From Lysobacteraceae bacterium (GTDB lineage Bacteria > Pseudomonadota > Gammaproteobacteria > Xanthomonadales > Xanthomonadaceae): DNA of 38,741 nucleotides. Both the position numbers and the translations under genes were made by a program. The notes under the pieces were generated by a model. The model saw only the letters and a program-made list of their open reading frames with translations. It had not been told where the DNA came from and ran no database searches. How positions within the stretch are numbered: position 1 is the first letter of the stretch; the number at the start of each line of letters is the position of its first letter. The stretch covers positions 1 to 38,741 of the forward strand of contig JAUXUI010000142.1 in the NCBI GenBank assembly GCA_030681035.1. The letters run 5' to 3'. Shown one piece after another: positions 24,913 to 35,189 of this stretch.

Positions 24913-26202
24913 ATGATTTGTACTTTTTTGAGTCGCCACGCAGGCGCGTGCATTACCGCGTTCGTGCTGCTGCTGGCAGCATGGGCGCCGTTACGCGCGC
25001 AGTCCGATGATGCTGTCACCGCGCCGTTGACGCTGGCTGGCACGGTTGATCTCGCCACCCGTTTGGCACCGAGCATTGGCGCGCTGGACGCACGCGAACA
25101 AGCCGCCAGTGAAGAACTGCTGCGCGCCGGTGCCTTGCCCGACCCGGAGTTGACGCTCGGCATCGACAACCTCACCGCCACCGGCAACGATGCCTTTGCG
25201 ATCGGTGCCGATCCGATGACCATGCGCAAGATCGGCTTTCGGCAGCGCTTGCCTGCGGCTGCCAAACGCGAAGCGGAACGGCGCATGGCGTTGGCTGAAC
25301 GCGACATGCGCACGGCACAGGTTGAAGCCGGCACCCTCAACGTGGGCCGCGCCAGCGGCGAAGTGTGGGTGATGCGCTGGGCGGCGGAGCATGAACGCAC
25401 GTTGTTGCAGGCACTGCTCGCGGATACGCAATTGGCCACGCGCGCCGCCCGCGCCCGGGTCAAGGCCGGTGGCAGTCCCGGCGATGTGCTGGCGGTGCGC
25501 GCACTGGAATTGGAAATCGAGAACCAGCTCAGCAGCAGCGAGGCCCGGATTGCGTCAGCCAATGCCAGCCTGCTACGCTGGCTCGGGGATCACGCGCTAC
25601 GGCCGTTGGCAGACCCGCCAGCGTTCGATGAGGCGCCAGTGCCTGAAGCGCGTGCGCTGGCGCTGCTGGATCGCAGTGTCGATCTGCTGGTGTTCGATGC
25701 CCACAACGCCCAGGCGGATGCCGCCGTTGCCGCCGCCAGAGCGCAGCGCCGGCCTGACTTCAGTATCGCCGCCGGCTATGGCCAGCGTGCCGTCGGCCGC
25801 GCCGACATGATCACGCTGGAGTTCGCCATCGACCTGCCGCTGTTCACTGCCAATCGGCAGGATCGTGGCATTGCGGCCAGCATTGCCACTCGCGATGCCC
25901 TGCATGCCGAGCACGAGGATGCCCGTCGCGCTGAGGCCGCCGTAATCCGCGGCGATTACGCGCAATGGGCCGCATTGGTTGAACAGACCCAGCGTGACAA
26001 CCGCGAACGCCTGCCGTTGTTGCACGACCGCAGCGCGCTGGCACTGGCCGGTTACCGTTCCGGGCAATCGCTCGATGCGTGGATCGACGCCCGTCGCGAC
26101 GAAGTGCAGGCCAGCATCGAAACCACACGCCGCTTGCAGGCGCTGGGCAGCGCATGGGTCGGTTTGGCGTATCGCTTCAAATCACAGGAGTCACAGCCAT
26201 GA
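24913..26202 (+). CDS. cusC: TolC-family outer-membrane factor (CusC-like)
   Basis: A 429-residue outer-membrane efflux channel. A signal peptide (to about residue 30, ending LRAQ) is followed by the repeated long alpha-helical and strand pattern of the TolC/OEP family, with GALPDPELTLGIDNL, a P-x-x-KREAERRMALAE helix, and in the second repeat AQRRPDFSIAAGYGQR and IDLPLF. It should form the exit duct for the RND pump encoded downstream. ATG 24913 has a weak GGA nearby; ATG 24901 or TTG 24892 would add 4-7 residues. The stop overlaps the adaptor start (ATGA). Confidence 0.88.
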   Translation: MICTFLSRHAGACITAFVLLLAAWAPLRAQSDDAVTAPLTLAGTVDLATRLAPSIGALDAREQAASEELLRAGALPDPELTLGIDNLTATGNDAFAIGADPMTMRKIGFRQRLPAAAKREAERRMALAERDMRTAQVEAGTLNVGRASGEVWVMRWAAEHERTLLQALLADTQLATRAARARVKAGGSPGDVLAVRALELEIENQLSSSEARIASANASLLRWLGDHALRPLADPPAFDEAPVPEARALALLDRSVDLLVFDAHNAQADAAVAAARAQRRPDFSIAAGYGQRAVGRADMITLEFAIDLPLFTANRQDRGIAASIATRDALHAEHEDARRAEAAVIRGDYAQWAALVEQTQRDNRERLPLLHDRSALALAGYRSGQSLDAWIDARRDEVQASIETTRRLQALGSAWVGLAYRFKSQESQP

Positions 26203-27470
26203 ATACCCGCAATCTGGGCCTCGCCGCAGTCGTTGTTGCACTGGCCTTGGCATTGACCGCATGGCTCGCCTATCGCGCCGGCCAGCACAGTGATCCGGTT
26301 TCCGCGACGGACGCTAAAACCGAGCGCGAGGTGTTGTACTGGTTCGATCCGATGATGCCGGACAAGCACTTCGACAAACCCGGCAAATCGCCGTTCATGG
26401 ACATGCAACTGGTGCCGCGCTATGCCGACGAAGTGATGGCGGCCGGCGTGAAAGTGGCGGCAGATAGTGTGCAGAGCCTCGGCCTGCGCTCGCAGGTGAT
26501 CGAGCCGAGCCAACTGGCGGCAAGAATCACGGCCTCGGCCACCGTCACCTGGAACTTGCGCGAGGAGGCGCGGCTGGATACCGCCGTGGATGCGCAGGTC
26601 AAGCGGCTATGGGTCAAGGCGCCTTTTGATTCCATCACAGCCGGCGCCCCGCTGGCTGCGCTGGAAGCACCCTCGTGGGCCAGTGCCATTGCTGAATATC
26701 TGGCCCTGCGCGGTGCCGATTCGGCGGAGGCCAAGGCATTGGCTGGTGACGCCCGTCGTCGCTTGTTGCGCTTGGGCCTGAGCGAAGTTGATATTCGCGC
26801 AGCCGAACGTAGTGGTCAGCACGCGGCGCAGGTGATTGTGCATGCACCGATCAGCGGCGTGCTGACCGAATTGCCGGTGCGCGAGGGCCAGTGGCTGCGT
26901 CCCGGTGAATTGATTGCGCGGATCAACCCGCTCGATAGTGTCTGGCTGGAAGCGGCATTGCCGCAGGCGCAGGCGACGCAATTGGTTGCCGGTGCCAAGG
27001 TTGCCATCGCCATCGATGCGCTCGGCGGCGACATGCGTCACGGCGAGATCGAACAGGTATTGCCGCAGATCGACCCGCGTTCACGCACGCAAACCGTGCG
27101 CATTGTGCTGGCCAATGCCGATGGTGCGTTGGTGCCGGGGCAGTTCGCACGCGTCACCGTGCAATTGCCGCCGGGCAAGCCGGCCTTGTGGGTGCCCGAT
27201 GAAGCGCTGATTCTCACCGGGGCGCAGGCGCGCTTGGCGCTGGATGAGGGTGAAGGACGCTATCGCATGGCCGTGGTCAGTACCGGGCGCAGGGCGCAAG
27301 GACACACCGAGATTCGCAGTGGCCTGAAAGCCGGGCAGCGAGTGGTGTTGTCCGGCCAGTTCCTGCTCGATTCCGAGGCTAGCCTGACCCAGTCGCAGAC
27401 GCCGGCTGCTGCCGAAGCCGATGCGCACAGCGAGCACCCGGATGAACCGGCAGCGGGTACGCAGCCATGA
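26199..27470 (+). CDS. cusB: RND periplasmic adaptor (CusB-like)
   Basis: A 423-residue membrane-fusion protein linking the inner-membrane pump to the outer-membrane channel. One N-terminal anchor (about 7-27) is followed by a heavy-metal-binding segment YWFDPMMPDKHFDKPGKSPF with MDMQLVPRY, the CusB-type region whose methionines capture Cu(I)/Ag(I). Then come the barrel-sandwich, helical hairpin and beta-barrel domains (VIVHAPISGVLTELPVREG; QVLPQIDPRSRTQTVRI). A His/acid-rich tail (ADAHSEHPDE) ends the protein. CAGGAG precedes ATG 26199. Four-base overlaps join it to both neighbours. Confidence 0.92.
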   Translation: MNTRNLGLAAVVVALALALTAWLAYRAGQHSDPVSATDAKTEREVLYWFDPMMPDKHFDKPGKSPFMDMQLVPRYADEVMAAGVKVAADSVQSLGLRSQVIEPSQLAARITASATVTWNLREEARLDTAVDAQVKRLWVKAPFDSITAGAPLAALEAPSWASAIAEYLALRGADSAEAKALAGDARRRLLRLGLSEVDIRAAERSGQHAAQVIVHAPISGVLTELPVREGQWLRPGELIARINPLDSVWLEAALPQAQATQLVAGAKVAIAIDALGGDMRHGEIEQVLPQIDPRSRTQTVRIVLANADGALVPGQFARVTVQLPPGKPALWVPDEALILTGAQARLALDEGEGRYRMAVVSTGRRAQGHTEIRSGLKAGQRVVLSGQFLLDSEASLTQSQTPAAAEADAHSEHPDEPAAGTQP

Positions 27471-30400
27471 TCGCCGCCATCATTCGTTACGCGCTGGCCA
27501 ACCGCTTGCCGGTGCTGTTTGCCGCTGTTCTGCTGGCGGTCATGGGCACTTGGTCGATGTTGCATACGCCAATCGATGCGCTGCCGGATCTTTCCGATAC
27601 CCAGGTGATTATCCGCACACCGTGGCCGGGGCAGACCCCGCAGATCGTCGAAGACCAGCTCACCTATCCACTGGCGACCACCATGCTGTCGGTGCCCGGC
27701 GTGGCTACGGTACGCGCCTATTCGTTCTTCGGCGATTCGTTTGTGTATGTGCTGTTCGACGATGGCACCGATCCGTACTGGGCGCGCTCGCGGGTGCTCG
27801 AATACCTGAGCCAGGCGCGTGATCGCTTGCCGGCAGGGGTAAGCCCGGCACTGGGCCCGGATGCGACCGGCGTCGGCTGGATCTACGAGTACGCGCTGGT
27901 TGATCGCAGTGGCAAACACGATCTGGGCGAGTTGCGTTCGATCCAGGATTGGCTGCTGCGATTTGAATTGACCGCGCTGCCCGGCGTGGCCGAAGTGGCG
28001 AGTATCGGCGGCATGGTGCGCGCCTGGCAGATCGTGCCCGACCCGCAGCGTTTGCGTGTACAAGGCATCAGCGTGCAACAGCTGATCGAGGCGGTGCGCG
28101 CCGCCAATGGTGCGGTGGGTGGTTCGGTGATCGTGCAGGGCGAAGCCGAGATGATGGTGGCCAGTGAAGGCTACCTGCGCAGCCAGGAGGCATTCGAGCA
28201 GGTACCGCTGGCGCTCGATGCCAGCCGCAACCCGGTGCTGCTGGGCGATGTCGCCACGATCCGGCGCGGGCCGGCGTTTCGTCGCGGCATTGCCGAGTTG
28301 GATGGCGAGGGCGAGGTGGCCGGTGGTGTTGTCGTGTTGCGCTCGGGCGGTGATGCGCTGAGCACCATTGCGGCGGTCAAGCAGCGGTTGCAGCAATTGG
28401 CCTCCAGCTTGCCCGACGGCGTGCAGATCGTGCCGACCTATGATCGCTCGGAGTTGATCGAGGCGGCAGTGGACAACCTGCGCGGCAAGCTGATAGAAGA
28501 GTTCATCGTGGTGGCGATCGTGTGCGTGTTGTTTCTGTGGCACCTGCGCTCGGCCGGTGTCGCGCTGGTGACGTTGCCGCTGGGTGTGCTGGCGGCGTTC
28601 ATCGTGATGCGCCATCAAGGCATCAGTGCCAATCTGATGTCGCTTGGCGGCATCGCCATTGCCATTGGCGCGATGGTGGACGCGGCGGTGGTGATGGTCG
28701 AGAACGCGCACAAGCACTTCGAGCATTTCCGCGCGCACCATGGCCGCGACGCCACGGGCGAGGAACGCTGGCAAGTGGTCGGCGCGGCCTCGGTCGAGGT
28801 CGGCCCGGCGCTGGCAGTCAGCCTGCTGATCGTCACCTTGTCGTTTGTGCCGGTGTTTGCCTTGCAGGCGCAGGAAGGGCGTCTGTTCGCACCGCTGGCT
28901 TACACCAAAACCTATGCCATGGCGGCGGCGGCAGGCTTGTCGATCACCCTGGTGCCGGTGCTGATGGGCTATCTGATACGCGGCAAGATCCGCCCCGAAC
29001 AGGACAACCCGCTGAACCGGTTTCTGATCGCGATTTATCGTCCGCTGCTGGCGATGGTGTTGCGGCGTCCACGCGTGGCTTTGGGCGTCGGCATGCTGGT
29101 GATCGCATTGAGCGTGGTGCCGGCACTGCGCTTGGGCAGCGAGTTCATGCCGCCGCTGGATGAGGGCACCTTGCTGTACATGCCGACCGCCTTGCCCGGC
29201 CTGTCGGCCGCCAAGGCCGGCGAGTTGCTGCAACTGACCGATCGGATGATCCGCACCGTGCCCGAGGTGGCGCATGTGTTCGGCAAGGCCGGGCGTGCCG
29301 ATTCGGCAACCGATCCGGCGCCGCTGGAAATGTTCGAGACCACGGTCACCTTCAAGCCGCGCGATCAGTGGCGGCCGGGGCTCACCCCTGAAGCGCTGCG
29401 CGCCGAACTCGATGCGGCGGTCAAGGTTCCGGGCTTGTCCAATCTGTGGGTGCCGCCGATCCGCAATCGCATCGACATGCTGGCCACCGGCATCAAGAGC
29501 CCGGTTGGAGTGAAGATCGCCGGCCCGGACACCGCCGAGTTGCAGCGTCTGGCCGCCAGCGTCGAGGCGTTGGCCCGCAAGGTGCCGGGCGTGTATTCGG
29601 CAATCGCCGAGCGCAGCGCTGGCGGGCGTTATGTGGATGTGGATGTCGATACTCTGGCCGCCGCCCGCTACGGCCTGAGCCAGCAGGCGGTGCAGCAGAT
29701 CATTGCCACCGTGGTTGGCGGTGAGCCGATCGGCGAAACCATCGAGGGCCGCGAGCGCTACCCGATCGTGCTGCGTTATGCCCGCCCCGACCGCGATTCG
29801 CTGGCAGCACTGGCGGCGTTGCCAATCGTCGCTGGCGACGGTAGCCAGGTGCTGCTTTCGGACATCGCGACGTTGCGCCTGCGCGATGGGCCACCGGCGT
29901 TGCGCAGCGAAAATGCCCGGCTGGTGACGTATGTCTATATTGATGTTGCGCCCGGTCAGTTGGGTGCCACGGTTGATGCCCTGCGCGCGCGCATTGGCGC
30001 CGATCTGCTATTGCCGCCCGGTTACAGCGTGAGCTATTCAGGTCAGTTCGAATATCTGGCGCGTGCCATGCAGCGCCTGACGATCATCGTGCCAATCGCA
30101 TTGGCGGTGATCTTTTTGCTGATCTGGACCGTGTTTCGACGTGCCGCCGAAGCCCTGCTGATCATGCTCAGCCTGCCGTTTGCGCTGGTTGGCGGCCTGT
30201 GGCTGATCTGGTTGCTTGGTCACGCCGTTTCAGTGGCCACCATCATCGGCTTTCTGGCGCTGGCCGGTGTTTCCGCCGAGTTTGGCGTGATCATGCTGCT
30301 GTATCTGCGTCAGGCCTGGGATCGGCGGCTGGCAGAACAACCCGACGCCGACGAAAAAGCGCTCAGTGAAGCCATCCACGAAGGCGCGGTGATGCGGGTG

Positions 30401-30619
30401 CGGCCCAAGGCGATGACGGTGGCGACAATCCTTGCCGGCCTGTTTCCGATACTGATTGGTACCGGTGCCGGCAGCGAGGTGATGCAGCGCATTGCCGCAC
30501 CGATGGTGGGCGGCATGCTCAGCGCGCCGCTGTTGTCGATGTTGTTGTTGCCGGCGGCGTTCGAGCTGATCGAACGGCGGCGCATGCGACAGCGGCGGCA
30601 GCAGCGTAAGTCGGTGTGA
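27467..30619 (+). CDS. cusA: RND heavy-metal efflux pump (CusA-like, Cu/Ag)
   Basis: A 1050-residue proton-driven inner-membrane pump of the HME-RND class, with the twelve-helix layout and two large periplasmic loops (after TM1 and TM7). Three methionines match the metal site of E. coli CusA (M573, M623, M672): M572 in LLYMPTALPG, M622 in PLEMFETT and M671 in IDMLATGIKSP. This points to monovalent copper or silver rather than cobalt/zinc/cadmium. GGIAIAIGAMVDAAVVMVEN is the conserved TM4 segment with the proton-relay acids. It overlaps the adaptor stop by four bases and closes the operon; a hairpin with T-rich flank follows. Confidence 0.95.
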   Translation: MIAAIIRYALANRLPVLFAAVLLAVMGTWSMLHTPIDALPDLSDTQVIIRTPWPGQTPQIVEDQLTYPLATTMLSVPGVATVRAYSFFGDSFVYVLFDDGTDPYWARSRVLEYLSQARDRLPAGVSPALGPDATGVGWIYEYALVDRSGKHDLGELRSIQDWLLRFELTALPGVAEVASIGGMVRAWQIVPDPQRLRVQGISVQQLIEAVRAANGAVGGSVIVQGEAEMMVASEGYLRSQEAFEQVPLALDASRNPVLLGDVATIRRGPAFRRGIAELDGEGEVAGGVVVLRSGGDALSTIAAVKQRLQQLASSLPDGVQIVPTYDRSELIEAAVDNLRGKLIEEFIVVAIVCVLFLWHLRSAGVALVTLPLGVLAAFIVMRHQGISANLMSLGGIAIAIGAMVDAAVVMVENAHKHFEHFRAHHGRDATGEERWQVVGAASVEVGPALAVSLLIVTLSFVPVFALQAQEGRLFAPLAYTKTYAMAAAAGLSITLVPVLMGYLIRGKIRPEQDNPLNRFLIAIYRPLLAMVLRRPRVALGVGMLVIALSVVPALRLGSEFMPPLDEGTLLYMPTALPGLSAAKAGELLQLTDRMIRTVPEVAHVFGKAGRADSATDPAPLEMFETTVTFKPRDQWRPGLTPEALRAELDAAVKVPGLSNLWVPPIRNRIDMLATGIKSPVGVKIAGPDTAELQRLAASVEALARKVPGVYSAIAERSAGGRYVDVDVDTLAAARYGLSQQAVQQIIATVVGGEPIGETIEGRERYPIVLRYARPDRDSLAALAALPIVAGDGSQVLLSDIATLRLRDGPPALRSENARLVTYVYIDVAPGQLGATVDALRARIGADLLLPPGYSVSYSGQFEYLARAMQRLTIIVPIALAVIFLLIWTVFRRAAEALLIMLSLPFALVGGLWLIWLLGHAVSVATIIGFLALAGVSAEFGVIMLLYLRQAWDRRLAEQPDADEKALSEAIHEGAVMRVRPKAMTVATILAGLFPILIGTGAGSEVMQRIAAPMVGGMLSAPLLSMLLLPAAFELIERRRMRQRRQQRKSV

Positions 30620-30632
30620 AGCACTCCGCAGT

Positions 30633-30658
30633 AACCTCACTCGAGTGGGGGTGAGGTT
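30633..30658 (+). terminator. Likely terminator of the cus operon
   Basis: AACCTCAC (30633-30640) pairs with GTGAGGTT (30651-30658) across ten bases, followed by TGGATTTTGG. It starts 14 bases after the cusA stop codon. Confidence 0.5.
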
Positions 30659-30736
30659 TGGATTTTGGTGGTGGTTGCAGCGCTTGCAAAAGGGACAAAA
30701 AGCGGACAGGATGACCGCAATTGATCCCTTGCGAGA

Positions 30737-32767
30737 ATGCCCGTGGAAACTGCTCGACACCTGCTCGCGAGCCTGCATGGCCGTTACACACAGAAAGAAC
30801 TTGCCGAGCGCCTTGGTGTGGACGCTCGCACCATCCGTCGCTGGCAACTGGGCGAGACCGAGCCACCACCGTATCTGGCCGATGCCATTCGCCAGCGCCT
30901 GCTGCCACTTGAGCTGGCCGGCAAGGGCGACGCGGCGTTTACTTTCATCGATTTGTTCGCCGGCATCGGGGGCATCCGCATGGGCTTTGAGGCGCACGGC
31001 GGGCGCTGCGTGTTTACCAGTGAATGGAATCCTTATGCGCAAAAGACGTATCTGGCCAACTTTCCCGACGCCACGCATGCGTTGGCAGGCGACATCACGC
31101 AAGTCGATGAAAATGACATCCCCGATCACGACGTATTGCTGGCTGGATTCCCTTGCCAGCCTTTCAGCATTGCCGGGGTATCAAAGAAAAATTCGCTTGG
31201 CCGTGCGCATGGCTTCGCCGACGAGACGCAGGGCACGCTGTTCTTTGATGTCGCGCGCATCCTGAAGGCGAAGCAGCCCAAAGCGTTTTTGCTGGAAAAC
31301 GTGAAGAATCTGGTTGGTCACGACAAGGGCAACACCTTCCGTGTCATCAAGAAGGTGCTGGAGCACGATCTGGGCTACACCATCCACTGCAAGGTTGTCG
31401 ATGGCCAGCACTTTGTACCGCAGCATCGAGAGCGAATCCTGATTGTCGGCTTCCGCGAACCAACCGACTTCTCGTGGAATGATCTGCAACTACCGAAACA
31501 AGGCCCAAGGCTCGGAAGTATCCTGCATCCGCAGGACGGCAGCGAACGGCCTGAGTCGCACTACACCATTGGCCCAAAAGCCAAGGTAGATGCCCGTTAC
31601 ACGCTGACCCCGAATCTTTGGGCCTACCTGCAGAACTACGCCGCCAAGCACAAGGCCGCCGGCAACGGATTTGGTTATGGGCTCGTCGATGGCGACAGCG
31701 TTACCCGCACCTTGTCTGCGCGCTACTACAAGGACGGTTCGGAAGTGTTGGTATCGCAAGGCCCGCGCAAGCGTCCGCGCCGGCTAACCCCGCGCGAATG
31801 CGCACGGTTGATGGGGCTTCCAGACAGCTTCAAGATACCGGTGAGCGATACTCAGGCATACCAATTGATCGCCGTAGCGGCAGTTGCGCCAATGATCGAT
31901 GCGGTAGCAAAGTGTGTGGTCTCTATGCTTCACACCAAGGATGCTGCCGTGGCCGACACGATTAAGATTTCACCTGCCGCTTTTTCGAGAAGTGGGTTAT
32001 GGACACCAGAGCAAACCAAGCTTGCGTTCCACTTTTATTGTCAGACACCATTTGGGCAGCTTCACGCGAAGAATAAGAAGCTCATCGAGCTTGCCAAACT
32101 TATTGGTCGAACACCAGGTGCCGTGGCAAGGAAATGCGGGAATCTCGCGGGTCTGGATCCGGCGATCCTCACTAGCGGAAGGGTTGGTTTGACGAATCAC
32201 TCCCGACTCGACGAGGAGATTTGGAACGAATTTCACGCCGACTGGGAGCGGCTCGCAGTCGAATGTGAGCAACTGCGCCTATACCTTCTGCGTGATCACG
32301 GGTTGAAGGACAACAGGTCTGATGAGAATGTGGATGACTTAGCGCTCAGCGACTTTACCGGCGAAACGCGCCAAGCACTTGTGCAACAGCGTATCAAGCA
32401 GAATTTTTTTCGGCGAGCGGTACTCAGTAGCTATCGTGGTCGTTGCTGCGTTTCCGGTGTCTCCAACACGCGATTGTTAGTTGCCAGCCACATCGTCCCG
32501 TGGAGTGCTGACAAAGCGAACAGACTCAACCCAAGCAATGGGCTGTGCCTTTCTGCAATCCATGACAAAGCCTTTGATAGCCATCTTTTCACCCTTACTG
32601 ATGATTGGCGCATCATTCTCTCCTCACGGCTGAGAGAGTCTAAGGATTCGTTTATTCGTGATGTGTTCTGGCCAGTAGAGGATAAGCAGATCGATTTGCC
32701 AGAGCGTTTTGTACCCGATATCTCACTTGTAGTGCGTCATAGACAACACTTCCTACGTGGAGATTAG
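30737..32767 (+). CDS. HTH - Dcm/EcoRII-like cytosine methyltransferase - HNH nuclease fusion
   Basis: A 676-residue single-chain protein. Residues about 10-55 form an XRE-like helix-turn-helix (TQKELAERLGVDARTIRRW). Residues about 67-395 closely resemble Dcm/M.EcoRII: TFIDLFAGIGGIRMGFE (I), GFPCQPFS with Cys140 (IV), LLENVKNL (VI), QHRERILIVGF (VIII), NGFGYG and SVTRTLSARYYKDGSE (target region), RRLTPRECARLMGLP (IX). CCWGG specificity is inferred. Motif X reads YQLIAVAAVAP at 375-385 where YRQFGNSVVVP is usual. From about 415 the chain is an HNH_2-type nuclease: WTPEQTKLAFHFYCQTPFG, LAKLIGRTPGAVARK, then H585 (SHI), N601 (NGLCLS) and H609 (IHDKAFD). Codons become AT-richer from about base 31960, at the fusion joint. 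Confidence 0.9.
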   Translation: MPVETARHLLASLHGRYTQKELAERLGVDARTIRRWQLGETEPPPYLADAIRQRLLPLELAGKGDAAFTFIDLFAGIGGIRMGFEAHGGRCVFTSEWNPYAQKTYLANFPDATHALAGDITQVDENDIPDHDVLLAGFPCQPFSIAGVSKKNSLGRAHGFADETQGTLFFDVARILKAKQPKAFLLENVKNLVGHDKGNTFRVIKKVLEHDLGYTIHCKVVDGQHFVPQHRERILIVGFREPTDFSWNDLQLPKQGPRLGSILHPQDGSERPESHYTIGPKAKVDARYTLTPNLWAYLQNYAAKHKAAGNGFGYGLVDGDSVTRTLSARYYKDGSEVLVSQGPRKRPRRLTPRECARLMGLPDSFKIPVSDTQAYQLIAVAAVAPMIDAVAKCVVSMLHTKDAAVADTIKISPAAFSRSGLWTPEQTKLAFHFYCQTPFGQLHAKNKKLIELAKLIGRTPGAVARKCGNLAGLDPAILTSGRVGLTNHSRLDEEIWNEFHADWERLAVECEQLRLYLLRDHGLKDNRSDENVDDLALSDFTGETRQALVQQRIKQNFFRRAVLSSYRGRCCVSGVSNTRLLVASHIVPWSADKANRLNPSNGLCLSAIHDKAFDSHLFTLTDDWRIILSSRLRESKDSFIRDVFWPVEDKQIDLPERFVPDISLVVRHRQHFLRGD

Positions 32768-32769
32768 CC

Positions 32770-33174
32770 GTGGACTTGCTGTTACTACATGGGCGCGAGA
32801 CGGCTGACGAACTGATGGACGACATTGGATTTCGCGGACCAGTTCTGCATGGCGTGCATTCTTTTCAGCGGCGTTACCGAGAGACGGCGACAGTGAAGTT
32901 CAATAATCTTGCCTGGACTGAGTCAGCTATGCGCCGAACTGGGTGGCCAGTTTGGGACGATAACGTGCTCGAAATTTTGTGGCAGGATGATCTGATCAAA
33001 ATATGTGACAAGGCTGGAATAAAGAGTTTCTACGGCGATATGATCTTGTGTGACAACTCGCTCGAGCGCGATATAGATGACCTTATTGTTTGCGTATCGA
33101 ATGTCAAAAAAAATCTTAATGTTGCGTCAATCGCCGTCGAGCGCGTATTGAACGAAGTTCGTCCAAAAGAATAA
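32770..33174 (+). CDS. Small unknown protein behind the methyltransferase fusion
   Basis: A 134-residue protein starting with GTG, two bases after the fusion gene's stop; GGAGA six bases upstream supports this start. The N-terminus LLLLHGRETADELMDDIGFRGPVLHGVHSF and the later FYGDMILCD recall a widespread family of small uncharacterised proteins with an HGR...D...M.D.G..GP pattern; I know no function for it. It has no membrane segment. Codon use is AT-richer than the chromosome around it. It is probably cotranscribed with the fusion gene, and its 3' end overlaps the 5' remnant of the EcoRII-like nuclease in another frame. Confidence 0.7.
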   Translation: MDLLLLHGRETADELMDDIGFRGPVLHGVHSFQRRYRETATVKFNNLAWTESAMRRTGWPVWDDNVLEILWQDDLIKICDKAGIKSFYGDMILCDNSLERDIDDLIVCVSNVKKNLNVASIAVERVLNEVRPKE

Positions 33175-33706
33175 AAGTGTAGTCGAGTTTTTACACGGCA
33201 CAGTTCTGGTAAGCACAGTTGTTCGTGGTTTTCCAGTTCTGGACAAGATTTTCCTCAGCGCATCGCAGACTAGAAGAAGCCGATCTGGTCGCTCCTTCGA
33301 GCATCATGTGGCTCGAGTGTTCCGGGGCGGGAGAATTCGTCACGAAGAACATGCTGTTTTCGATGATCGCCGCCCAGACTTCGTCCTTCCTGATGTTGCG
33401 ACTCTCCGGTCCAAGACGCGTCATTTTGATGAGGCCGTAGTCGTGTCATTGAAGACGATTTTGCGTGAACGCTGGAAGCAACTTTCGCTGGAACGATTCA
33501 ATAACGATATCTTTCTTGCCACCGTTGATGATCGCGTGACGGCTGCTGCGATCTCGAACATGGCTGAAAACGGCATTCATCTGCTGGTGCCCGAGTCACT
33601 GAATAAATCGAAGGAGACCTGATACGCGGACAAGACGAACGTGATCACGTTCCGCGACTTCTTCGACGAGGAGTTTGCGAAGAAGAGACCGCTACTCCAT
33701 CGCTGA
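33119..33706 (+). pseudogene. Decayed EcoRII-C-type restriction endonuclease
   Basis: One frame from ATG 33119 to TGA 33704-33706 is interrupted by TGA at 33149-33151 and TGA at 33620-33622. The long middle part reads LDKIFLSASQTRRSRSGRSF-EHH, then RRPDFVLPD, VVVSLKTILRERWKQ and GIHLLVPESL, which matches the catalytic domain of EcoRII-type nucleases (acidic E, D and K in order). The last piece continues as NVITFRDFFDEEFAKKRP. No ATG, GTG or TTG lies between the first stop and GTG 33308, and that start would lose the first catalytic glutamate. I conclude it is inactive unless read through or started at a rare codon. Confidence 0.68.
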
Positions 33707-33817
33707 ACGCGACAGGTTGCTTGTTGGCTTGACTGGCATTTGTTGTTATTGCAGCAAAACGTTTGCACTTGCCATGCCCGCTGGCAACTCGATCTGTGCC
33801 GGTGCCGCACACCTGCA

Positions 33818-33846
33818 TTGTCGTTACTGCCATCGGCGCGGATAAT
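33818..33846 (+). promoter_or_regulatory. Probable serS promoter
   Basis: TTGTCG (33818-33823), a 17-base spacer and GATAAT (33841-33846), with a predicted start near 33853, about 28 bases before the serS ATG. Confidence 0.6.
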
Positions 33847-33874
33847 GCCTCTTTTGCCGACGCACCCGGAGTAA

Positions 33875-35161
<1,287 letters not shown>

Positions 35162-35167
35162 ACGGCT

Positions 35168-35189
35168 GCATGGCGTGTTGATGCCATGC
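35168..35189 (+). terminator. Hairpin after serS
   Basis: GCATGGC (35168-35174) pairs with GCCATGC (35183-35189), six bases after the stop codon. No T run follows. The remaining gap to 35399 holds no gene that I can support. Confidence 0.35.

Noticed and set aside
27260-29275. 671-codon minus-strand frame opposite cusB/cusA
   Set aside because: Rich in H, R and Q with no domain; antisense to two intact efflux genes.
33308-33622. Independent 104-codon gene starting at GTG 33308
   Set aside because: Family-like sequence with the first catalytic glutamate lies in the same frame upstream of this GTG, and more lies beyond the TGA at 33620. The frame is better read as part of a decayed EcoRII-C gene.
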